A DNA stretch of 5,122 bases from Planctomycetaceae bacterium (GTDB lineage: Bacteria > Planctomycetota > Planctomycetia > Planctomycetales > Planctomycetaceae): positions 5,279-10,400 of the forward strand of contig JAESQE010000145.1 in NCBI GenBank assembly GCA_016765335.1. The letters are read 5' to 3'. The position numbers and the translations under genes were made by a program. Below are positions 1 through 5,122 of this stretch, one piece after another; the stretch's first letter is position 1; the number at the start of each line of letters is the position of its first letter. Below the pieces are notes generated by a model. That model searched no databases and was not told the origin of the DNA. It saw nothing but the letters and a program-made list of their open reading frames with translations.

Positions 1-1
1 A

Positions 2-397
2 TTAAGCATTGCCCCGAATAAAGATGTGCAGGCTGTGCTTTTGGTGCCTCAGGATGCCCGAAACGAATTGCAGGTTGGAACACCGGTTCTACTGCGATGT
101 TATCACCTTCCTGACCGAACATTCGATGCTGTGATCACAAGAATTTCAGCTCGTCAGAGTGAATATGCTCCGCCTCAACTTTCCAATAAAAATGGCGGGG
201 ATTTATCAACCGTCACTGATCAACAGGGGCGTGAAAAGCTCACTGAAATTGCATATCAGGCAACCGTAAAACTCACTGAAGATACCGACTTAATGCGAAC
301 CGGCCTGACTGGTCGTGCCCGTTTCATTGTCGATAAGCGTTCGCTGGGCGGCTGGTTCTGGAGATACATCCTGCAAACATTCCACTTCCGCTTGTGA
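2..397 (+). CDS. HlyD-family periplasmic adaptor, C-terminal fragment (possibly an M50 peptidase-HlyD fusion)
   Basis: The reading frame is open to the left window edge, so the GTG at 26 is internal and the true start is outside. About 131 residues are visible, ending at TGA 395-397. The visible part looks like the beta-barrel and membrane-proximal end of a membrane-fusion protein: a strand-rich stretch (PVLLRCYHLPDRTFDAVITR), a polar variable loop, then RTGLTGRARFIV, which corresponds to the pattern 'l-pGm-G-a-i' near the end of HlyD/RND adaptors. The protein closes with an aromatic, basic tail (GGWFWRYILQTFHFRL). Similar tails are, from memory, found in planctomycete proteins that fuse an M50 site-2 protease to an HlyD region, but no protease motif (HExxH) is visible here, so the fusion is only a suggestion. 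The next gene on the same strand, 103 bases downstream, also carries an HlyD adaptor, so the two probably act together in the envelope. A plain HlyD adaptor is the main alternative. Confidence 0.72.
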   Translation, partial: LSIAPNKDVQAVLLVPQDARNELQVGTPVLLRCYHLPDRTFDAVITRISARQSEYAPPQLSNKNGGDLSTVTDQQGREKLTEIAYQATVKLTEDTDLMRTGLTGRARFIVDKRSLGGWFWRYILQTFHFRL

Positions 398-408
398 AAC
401 ATTCGCGG

Positions 409-427
409 GGTCAGGCGATGCCTGACC
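409..427. repeat. Hairpin 1 of a twin pair in the intergenic spacer
   Basis: GGTCAGGC (409-416) and GCCTGACC (420-427) are perfect reverse complements separated by the three-base loop GAT. This gives an 8-bp GC-rich stem starting 11 bases after the stop of the upstream adaptor gene. No T-run follows, so it is not a classical intrinsic terminator, although it could stabilise the 3' end of the upstream transcript. The inner arms GTCAGG and CCTGAC recur in the same arrangement at 454-470. Confidence 0.75.
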
Positions 428-453
428 AAACTTGACATTCTTGTTTTAATATC

Positions 454-470
454 GTCAGGGCTGACCTGAC
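454..470. repeat. Hairpin 2 of a twin pair in the intergenic spacer
   Basis: GTCAGG (454-459) and CCTGAC (465-470) form a perfect 6-bp stem around the five-base loop GCTGA. Arms, loop length and total length (17 bases) are the same as the core of hairpin 1 at 410-426, displaced by exactly 44 bases, while the five central bases differ. The hairpin ends 30 bases before the ATG of the GAF-HlyD gene, so it would lie in its leader or promoter region. Possible roles are a paired protein-binding site, a leader structure or a dispersed palindromic repeat. The sequence does not decide between them. Confidence 0.7.
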
Positions 471-500
471 CTGCAACAAACGTCGATAACTGGTAAAACA

Positions 501-2495
501 ATGACTCAAACACCATCACAGAAAATCGCAGAGTGCGTAAAAGCCGTCGAACAACTGGCTAAACAGAAACTGCCTCGTGAAGAATTTTACAAGCAGTTTT
601 TGGACTTGGTTGTCGCTGCCTCCCAAGCACCTGCTGCTGCAATCTGGGGAATTGCTAAAGGACAATTAGAATTGCAGTCCGAAGTGAATCTGCAATCAAC
701 CGGCTGCCTGGCCGATAAACCAACCGCAGACAAAAACATGAAACTGCTCAGCGAGATTGTGCAAAATTCACAGTCGGTTGTCGTTGGCATCCACAGTGCA
801 AAAGCAGAAGACCGTCCCACAAAACATTTGCTGGTTTTTTCACCGATCTTCGAACACAAGAATTGCGTGGCTGTATTGCAGTTGTTCTTTCCTGAGCAAG
901 TCTCTCAGGAAGCACAGCAAGGGCTTCTTCAATTTGCAGAACACTTGGCTGGATTAGCATCGCTGCATGTTTCGGGCCGAATGACCTCACCCATTGCGAT
1001 CAATTCGAAGGAGTTCTGGGAGACAATTGATCGATTTTTACTCGACCTGCATAATGGGTTAGATACCGAGCATGTTGCAGCTTGTGCTGCAAACGACGGG
1101 CGAGAAATCCTTTCGGTTGATCGAGCAAGTATCGTACTGAAGTGGGGAAACAAAACGCGACTGATGGCTGTAAGCGGGCAAGATAAAGTCAATCGTAAAT
1201 CGAATTTGATGCGAAAGCTCAATACGCTTGTGCAAACGGTTTACTCGACTGGAAAACCGTTCATTTACGAAGGGAACCTGACCGAACTGGCTCCGCAAGT
1301 CGAAAGCCAACTCGCCGATTATCTTGAAGAATCTAACACGCGGATGATCGCCATCTATCCTCTGGTCTACAAAGATCGAGAACATATTGCTGAAGACAAA
1401 CCGCACGAAAAACCAAAACCCGATCAACTCATCGGTGCCTTGATCGTCGAATTACTTTCCTCAAAAGAATTCGATCCAGATCGTCGCTCTGCCTGCGAAT
1501 TGATTTCTGATCATATTGCAACGGCGTTATCGAATTCAGAAGAACACGAACAGATTTTTCTGCTTCCTGTTTGGCGAACTCTGGGAAAAATGGTTCGTGC
1601 ATTGCGTGGCAAGGTTCTTGCAAAAACCCTGGCAGCCCTCGCTGTGGTCCTGGCGATCACACTTTCCATGATCTTCGTCAAATACGATTACCGAGCCAAT
1701 GGCGATGGGCGGTTGATGCCCGTTATTCAGCGAGATGTCTTTGCGATGCAAGACGCAGAGGTCCAGAAAGTATTGGTCATTGGCGGGCAGCAGGTGACAG
1801 CTGGCCAATTACTGGTCCAGTTGAAAAATCCGGAAATGCAGACTGAATTTCTACGAACGCAAAGCGAAATTGATGAAAAAAGTTTACTCATCTTAGCTCA
1901 ACAGGCTGAACTCGACCTCGTTTCTCGCCAAAATCGCATTGAAGAAGCCGTGCGATTACAAGGGCGTATTGCAGAAACTAAAATCGAAATCTCTTCCCTT
2001 CAAGAACAGAGCCAAATTCTCGCTGAGCGGATCGAGCAGTTGAAAGTCTATTCTCCGATTGATGGTGTTGTTGCAACTTTTCAGGTTGAACAACTTCTGA
2101 TCAATCGACCCATTCGCCGAGGGGAAGTTTTAATGGAAGTGATGGACCCCGAAGGAGATTGGCAACTGGAACTTGACGTCAAAGACAAACGCCTCGGCTT
2201 AATTCTCGAACAACAAAAACGAATCAATTCAAAAAACCTGGATGTGGAGTTCGTTCTGGCTACCGATCCTGAAACAACATACGATGCGAAAATATCATCC
2301 ATTTCCTCTCGAACAACGATCAACCAGGAATCAGGAAATGTCGTTCGAGTGCTCGCTGATTTTGATGAACAACAACTGACCGAGTTGCGTATTGGATCCG
2401 AGGTAAAAGGGAAAATCAATTGCGGTAAAAAACGCCTGGGCTACGTCCTGTTTGGCGACGCAATCGATTTTATCCGCATTCGATTCTGGTTGTAA
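501..2495 (+). CDS. GAF-GAF-TM-HlyD fusion: sensor-linked periplasmic adaptor (membrane-fusion protein)
   Basis: 664 residues. Residues about 28-155 form a GAF-like region (FYKQFLDLVVAASQAPAAAIWGIAKG at its start), and residues about 171-345 form a second, clearer GAF region (LSVDRASIVLKW; MIAIYPLVYKDR; LIGALIVELLSS). A basic stretch (WRTLGKMVRALRGKVLAK) precedes one membrane helix at about 376-393, which by the positive-inside rule puts the GAF domains in the cytoplasm and the rest outside. Then follow a first lipoyl-like half (about 400-450, DAEVQKVLVIGGQQVTAGQL), a coiled-coil hairpin (about 450-513), the second lipoyl half (VYSPIDGVV at 516-524) and a beta-barrel region to about 645. The tail GYVLFGDAIDFIRIRFWL is aromatic like that of the upstream gene. 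ATG 501 is the first usable start: the frame has a stop at 462-464 and no ATG, GTG or TTG between. No clear Shine-Dalgarno site is seen. HlyD adaptors normally link an inner-membrane transporter to an outer-membrane channel. The cargo and the GAF ligand are unknown. Confidence 0.88.
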   Translation: MTQTPSQKIAECVKAVEQLAKQKLPREEFYKQFLDLVVAASQAPAAAIWGIAKGQLELQSEVNLQSTGCLADKPTADKNMKLLSEIVQNSQSVVVGIHSAKAEDRPTKHLLVFSPIFEHKNCVAVLQLFFPEQVSQEAQQGLLQFAEHLAGLASLHVSGRMTSPIAINSKEFWETIDRFLLDLHNGLDTEHVAACAANDGREILSVDRASIVLKWGNKTRLMAVSGQDKVNRKSNLMRKLNTLVQTVYSTGKPFIYEGNLTELAPQVESQLADYLEESNTRMIAIYPLVYKDREHIAEDKPHEKPKPDQLIGALIVELLSSKEFDPDRRSACELISDHIATALSNSEEHEQIFLLPVWRTLGKMVRALRGKVLAKTLAALAVVLAITLSMIFVKYDYRANGDGRLMPVIQRDVFAMQDAEVQKVLVIGGQQVTAGQLLVQLKNPEMQTEFLRTQSEIDEKSLLILAQQAELDLVSRQNRIEEAVRLQGRIAETKIEISSLQEQSQILAERIEQLKVYSPIDGVVATFQVEQLLINRPIRRGEVLMEVMDPEGDWQLELDVKDKRLGLILEQQKRINSKNLDVEFVLATDPETTYDAKISSISSRTTINQESGNVVRVLADFDEQQLTELRIGSEVKGKINCGKKRLGYVLFGDAIDFIRIRFWL

Positions 2496-2511
2496 TACGC
2501 ATTCACGTATT
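2494..2511. terminator. Weak hairpin between convergent genes
   Basis: AATACG (2494-2499) and CGTATT (2506-2511) form a perfect 6-bp stem around a six-base loop, overlapping the TAA stop of the GAF-HlyD gene. The stem is AT-rich and only a mixed sequence (TGTTAAAAA) follows on the plus strand, so termination would be inefficient. It is the only stem found in the 37-base gap between the two convergent genes and would have to serve both directions if it works at all. Confidence 0.25.
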
Positions 2512-2532
2512 TGTTAAAAATGGTATATGCGA

Positions 2533-3606
2533 TTAAGAACCGAGCCATTCGTCACGATGCTCTGCGATAAACTCGTCGTCGGTTAAGTGCGGATACGATG
2601 CGTAAATACGATCAATTTCTTCCTTCTGACCAGGGCTGAGGGTTTCGTTTGGATCTAAGCACCAGGTGCCTTCGAGAAGTCCCTGTCGCCGTAAGACTTC
2701 ATGAACACCAGGGATTACTCCTTGGAAATGATTAGCTGCATCAAACAGCACTGCATTGCAATCTGTGACTTCGACGTTTCGACGTACTAGTTCCCAGTCG
2801 AGACCATTCGGGTTTTTGACTGCCTGTTGACACTGCTTGTGCAGCTCGACGGCCTGCTTGGTCCAGACGGCCCAGTGTCCAAGAAGCCCGCCGACAAATC
2901 GGCGCTCGATGGTTTTCCCTTGATGAACGAACCGAAATGGAGTCAGCAGATCCATCACAATGTTGTCGTCGTTGCCTGTATACAATGCGATATCGTCGCG
3001 TCCGGATTCAGCAAGTGCTCGGATGACATCAATTGTCTGATAGCGATTAAAAGCTGCAATTTTGATCGCTACCACTTCTGGGATTTCAACAAAGCGTTTC
3101 CAGAAAGAGTAGGGAAGTTCTCGCCCGCCAGCTGGTGCATGCAGATAAAAACCAATCATTGGAATGATTTCTGCAACAGCTTTGCAATGAGTAATTAACG
3201 CATCTTCATCGAGACTTTTTGAGGCTGGCAGTGAAAGTAACCCGGCATGATATCCCAGCCGCTTGAGTATTTTTGCTTCAGCGACCGCTTGATTTTGATC
3301 ACCCCGGATACCTCCAACACGGACCAATGGTTCGGTTCGTGATAGATCTGCTCGATCCATTTCTTCCATTGCGATTCGAAGCACAGGCTCGAACAATCCA
3401 ATTTTGGGATCACGTATTGAAAACTGCGTTGTGTGCACACCAACAGCCAAGCCACCCGCACCAGCTGCAATATAATATCGACTCAACGCCCGCTGTCTTA
3501 TTTCATCGAGCTTCCGATTTGCATCTAACGCCATCGGATGAGCCGGAATGACCGTGCCTCGATTGAGCACCGTACGTACTGCGTGATCTAATACTTCTTC
3601 AGACAT
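2533..3606 (-). CDS. Dihydrodipicolinate synthase (DapA)/N-acetylneuraminate lyase superfamily class I aldolase
   Basis: 357 residues, cytoplasmic, with no signal peptide or membrane segment. The N-terminal part follows the superfamily pattern: GTVIPAHPMALD (17-28), then AAGAGGLAVGVHTTQF (47-62), where family members usually carry a GTTGE-type motif. Lys182 in VVAIKIAAFN is the candidate Schiff-base lysine, and Tyr154 in IGFYLHAP the catalytic tyrosine. Their 28-residue spacing equals that of Tyr133 and Lys161 in E. coli DapA. The arginine that follows the tyrosine by five residues in DapA (Arg138, substrate carboxylate binding) is Ala159 here, and the protein is longer than the usual ~290-300 residues. 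It is therefore probably not the lysine-pathway enzyme but another pyruvate-type or sugar-acid aldolase or dehydratase. The substrate cannot be told from the sequence. The start is ATG 3606-3604, with a weak AAGG 11 bases upstream. It lies downstream of mreCD on the same strand but 217 bases away, beyond a possible terminator. Confidence 0.85.
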   Translation of the reverse strand: MSEEVLDHAVRTVLNRGTVIPAHPMALDANRKLDEIRQRALSRYYIAAGAGGLAVGVHTTQFSIRDPKIGLFEPVLRIAMEEMDRADLSRTEPLVRVGGIRGDQNQAVAEAKILKRLGYHAGLLSLPASKSLDEDALITHCKAVAEIIPMIGFYLHAPAGGRELPYSFWKRFVEIPEVVAIKIAAFNRYQTIDVIRALAESGRDDIALYTGNDDNIVMDLLTPFRFVHQGKTIERRFVGGLLGHWAVWTKQAVELHKQCQQAVKNPNGLDWELVRRNVEVTDCNAVLFDAANHFQGVIPGVHEVLRRQGLLEGTWCLDPNETLSPGQKEEIDRIYASYPHLTDDEFIAEHRDEWLGS

Positions 3607-3670
3607 GAATACATAAGCCTTGATGATTTATTACGGTAATGGGCAAACCAGACTGTTGCTCCCCATTTAT

Positions 3671-3704
3671 GGGAACCTCTATTCATTGAATCCCAGAGGT
3701 TCTC
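3671..3704. repeat. Long imperfect hairpin in the aldolase upstream region
   Basis: GGGAACCTCT (3671-3680) pairs with AGAGGTTCTC (3695-3704) over ten positions with a single G-U wobble. Inside, ATTC (3681-3684) pairs with GAAT (3688-3691), leaving a CCC bulge on the 3' side. It lies about 65-100 bases upstream of the aldolase start. It forms the left part of the 3671-3790 inverted-repeat block. Confidence 0.6.
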
Positions 3705-3732
3705 GAATACCGTTTGGTTATAAAAACAGTTC

Positions 3733-3768
3733 AAAAACCCCCTCTCACTCCCTCTTCGTAAGGGGGAG
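3733..3768 (-). terminator. Possible intrinsic terminator downstream of mreC-mreD
   Basis: On the minus strand, CCCCCT (complement of 3761-3766) can pair with AGGGGG (complement of 3738-3743), and five Ts follow directly (complement of the A-run 3733-3737). This is terminator-like for the MreD-like gene ending at 3824, although the loop is long (17 bases). An alternative fold uses 3748-3756 (CTCCCTCTT) and 3760-3768 (AAGGGGGAG) around the loop CGT. That fold has nine pairs with one G-U on the plus strand but a C-A mismatch on the minus strand. C-rich and G-rich intergenic repeats of this general look are common in bacterial genomes, so it may instead be part of a dispersed repeat. Confidence 0.4.
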
Positions 3769-3823
3769 AACCAATTAAATTGAGGTTCCCTTATTCCCTT
3801 ATGAAAATAGAGCGGGCATCTAT

Positions 3824-4360
3824 TTAGATGATACCAGTTGATCGAGGCTGTTTGAACACAGAGCCGATGCCCAGATAAATAATGAGCAGACTCAGCCAAA
3901 CTGTTGCAGCAACGAAACCTTGCCAAGCCACAATCCCAAGGGCTTCGATGCCAGATTGCGAGATCCCCGGTTGCAGGCCGTGAATCAGTTCGACTAACCC
4001 GGACCACAAAATCGCCCCTGAGACAGCCATGACAGTTCCGCGCCAAGGATACGAAATAGATTGAACTTTAGATAAATGCAACATTGCCAAACCAGAACAC
4101 GCAGAGGCAATGATGATTGTTCCGGTCGGAAGTGCAAACAGAGATTCAGCTGCGAACCCCGCAACGATAACCCCTGCGACGCCGGCTGTGAATCCACAAA
4201 TCAAAAAAGTCCCCGTAAGCCAAACTGCAATAATCGCAAACGCATTCTCGGCCAGCAGCAAACTGCCTGAGAACAGAAAAAGAGTCAGAAAATAACCACC
4301 GACCAATAAGAAGGCCGCGAATATCAGATTAAGTTTTCGTTGTAACATCTCAGTGTGCAT
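3824..4360 (-). CDS. Small multi-pass membrane protein, probable MreD-like cell-shape protein
   Basis: 178 residues, strongly hydrophobic, with about five membrane segments at roughly 10-30, 40-66, 77-96, 107-127 and 140-166. The size fits MreD (about 160-180 residues, five or six helices), the inner-membrane partner of MreC in the elongation machinery. The stretch GFTAGVAGVIVAGFAAESLFALP (56-78) resembles the glycine-rich central helix of MreD proteins, although the acidic residue there is Glu72 in a divergent setting. The strongest argument is position: it follows the MreC-like gene by 16 bases on the same strand, the order seen in mreBCD operons. The start is ATG 4360-4358, with a second in-frame ATG at codon 5 (4348-4346) as an alternative. 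Neither has an obvious Shine-Dalgarno site. Sequence alone is too divergent for a firm name, and an unrelated membrane protein cannot be excluded. Confidence 0.6.
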   Translation of the reverse strand: MHTEMLQRKLNLIFAAFLLVGGYFLTLFLFSGSLLLAENAFAIIAVWLTGTFLICGFTAGVAGVIVAGFAAESLFALPTGTIIIASACSGLAMLHLSKVQSISYPWRGTVMAVSGAILWSGLVELIHGLQPGISQSGIEALGIVAWQGFVAATVWLSLLIIYLGIGSVFKQPRSTGII

Positions 4361-4376
4361 TTCAGATCGATTGATA

Positions 4377-5122
4377 TCAGTTTGTCAGCAAACGCAAGGG
4401 ATTGAGTTCTTCGGTGATGACCAAAACATCTCTGGTCGTCTCTGTTGTTTTTACGGGCCGTACCTGGATTTTCCAAAAAGGACTACTCGACAGCACCCGA
4501 GCTTCTATAATTGTCCCCAGGACCAAACTGCCTTCAAATCGTTGCTGTTCATCAGCCAAGACAACTAAATCTCCAACCCGAACCGGAAACGTGTTTTCGA
4601 TGTATCGCAATTCACAAATTTCCTGATCGGTCCCGTGTAAAGAACCAACCGTTTGGACCTGCTGATCATTGCGTTCAATAGTGTGCTGTGAATCTCTTGA
4701 TTTAATGATTGTTGCCGGGCAGCGAAATTCAGAATCTGTCACCGCTCGGTAGCTACTGGTCCATCGACCGACTGCATGAATTTGCCCGATGACAACGCGG
4801 CCAGAAAGTAATATTTCGTCCGGCTTGATACCGAAATCTTCTCCCAGATCAATTAATGGAAGCTCATCAGAAATAATCCAGTCCTGCTCACGAATTTTAT
4901 CAGACGCGCCGGCATCAAGTAGCGTTCCAGATTTCCATCGCTGCTGTTGATCAGGAAGCAAGATCTGTGCAGAAATCAATTTCGGGCCAAACAGACGCGA
5001 AGTGGATTGGTTCGATTTCTCTGTTTTAGATCGTTGAGCCAATAATTGCTTCAGTGCTAGATTTTCGCGTTGTAGTTTCACGACTTCCTGGGACTTTTTT
5101 CCATCCACATGGTCCGGATTTG
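4377..5122 (-). CDS. mreC: Rod-shape-determining protein MreC, 5' end cut by window edge
   Basis: About 248 residues are visible, ending at TGA 4379-4377. The frame stays open to the right edge (N-P-D-H precede the GTG at 5108-5106), so that GTG is internal and the N-terminal membrane helix lies outside. Counting from it, residues 5-26 are a short coiled coil (VVKLQRENLALKQLLAQ), as in the dimerising helix of MreC. Then follow the two beta-barrel lobes: SGTLLDAGASDKIREQDWII, LLSGRVVIGQIHAVGRWTSSYRAVTDSEF and later ICELRYIENTFPVRVGDLVVLADEQQRFEGSLVLGTI, matching the MreC pattern of D-a-G, G-x-v-x-x-v-g, t-D, and GD-v-v followed by G-x-v. MreC is a periplasmic scaffold that links MreB and MreD to cell-wall synthases. 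About 20 extra residues (ELPLIDLGEDFGIKPDE) sit between the first strand and the G-rich loop. The short gap to the next gene suggests an operon. Confidence 0.82.
   Translation of the reverse strand, partial: NPDHVDGKKSQEVVKLQRENLALKQLLAQRSKTEKSNQSTSRLFGPKLISAQILLPDQQQRWKSGTLLDAGASDKIREQDWIISDELPLIDLGEDFGIKPDEILLSGRVVIGQIHAVGRWTSSYRAVTDSEFRCPATIIKSRDSQHTIERNDQQVQTVGSLHGTDQEICELRYIENTFPVRVGDLVVLADEQQRFEGSLVLGTIIEARVLSSSPFWKIQVRPVKTTETTRDVLVITEELNPLRLLTN

Larger units (their letters stand above)
3671..3790. repeat. 120-base block bounded by 9-bp inverted repeats, with nested complementary arms
   Basis: GGGAACCTC (3671-3679) and GAGGTTCCC (3782-3790) are perfect reverse complements at the two ends. 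Nested inside are GGTTCTC (3698-3704) and its complement GAGAACC (3766-3772), plus a compact hairpin at 3748-3768. The same short core (GAACC/GGTTC) thus occurs four times in alternating orientation, so mutually exclusive folds are possible. No convincing ORF is contained in it. It could be a degenerate miniature mobile element, a dispersed intergenic repeat or a structured RNA region. Target-site duplications at the ends were not evident. Confidence 0.5.

Noticed and set aside
26..397. Treating the GTG at 26 as the start of a complete 123-residue protein.
   Set aside because: The frame is open upstream to the window edge, and the product is only the C-terminal part of an adaptor fold, so it is a truncated gene rather than a small complete one.
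432..452. TTGACA (432-437) followed by TAATAT (447-452), resembling a sigma-70 promoter ahead of the GAF-HlyD gene.
   Set aside because: The two hexamers are only nine bases apart, far from the usual 16-18, and nothing like a -10 box occurs at proper spacing (the expected place lies within hairpin 2).
2081..2419. A 112-codon minus-strand frame inside the GAF-HlyD gene, and similar frames at 1059-1427 and 1536-1808.
   Set aside because: All are antisense to a well-supported coding region, have Ser/Arg/Cys-rich low-complexity translations and no start context. They are shadows.
2827..3198. A 123-codon plus-strand frame antisense to the aldolase.
   Set aside because: It lies entirely within the conserved aldolase coding region, and the translation shows no domain-like pattern.
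3607..3670. TAATAA in the minus-strand upstream region of the aldolase as a possible -10 element.
   Set aside because: No acceptable -35 hexamer lies 16-18 bases upstream (best candidates are ACAGTC-like), so a promoter is not supported from sequence alone.
3588..4046. A 152-codon open frame on the minus strand spanning the aldolase start, the intergenic block and the end of the MreD-like gene.
   Set aside because: It overlaps two better-supported genes in another frame, crosses the inverted-repeat block, and its translation is rich in Cys, Trp, His and Arg with no recognisable domain. It looks like a shadow frame.

Overview
The window looks like a piece of a planctomycete chromosome. This is an inference from gene content (a GAF-GAF-TM-HlyD fusion next to another adaptor with an aromatic C-terminal tail, a divergent DapA-superfamily aldolase, and divergent MreC/MreD-like proteins), the moderate GC content, and starts without clear Shine-Dalgarno sites. 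No rRNA or other taxonomic marker is present, so the assignment is tentative.

Layout. Positions 1-397 (+) hold the C-terminal end of an HlyD-type membrane-fusion protein that begins outside the window. Positions 398-500 are a short intergenic stretch with two 17-base hairpins of identical geometry and identical arms. Positions 501-2495 (+) encode a 664-residue protein with two GAF-like regions, one membrane segment and a complete HlyD-type adaptor. Positions 2496-2532 separate it from a convergent gene and hold a weak hairpin. Positions 2533-3606 (-) encode a DapA-superfamily class I aldolase with the Schiff-base lysine and the catalytic tyrosine at canonical spacing but not the substrate-binding arginine in its usual place. 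Positions 3607-3823 are non-coding and hold a 120-base block of nested inverted repeats plus a possible terminator. Positions 3824-4360 (-) encode a small multi-pass membrane protein, probably MreD-like. Positions 4377-5122 (-) hold most of an MreC-like cell-shape protein whose N-terminus lies beyond the right edge.

How the genes may work together. The two left-hand genes are consecutive, on the same strand and both contain adaptor domains, so they probably form one envelope system in which cytoplasmic GAF domains are physically joined to a periplasmic adaptor. The two right-hand genes have mreC-mreD order and close spacing. By analogy with mreBCD operons, mreB would be expected immediately beyond the right edge. 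The aldolase lies between these systems, downstream of mreCD on the same strand but separated by the structured intergenic block, so it is probably a separate transcription unit. No tRNA, CRISPR array, insertion sequence or origin was seen. No stretch longer than 300 bases lacks a gene.
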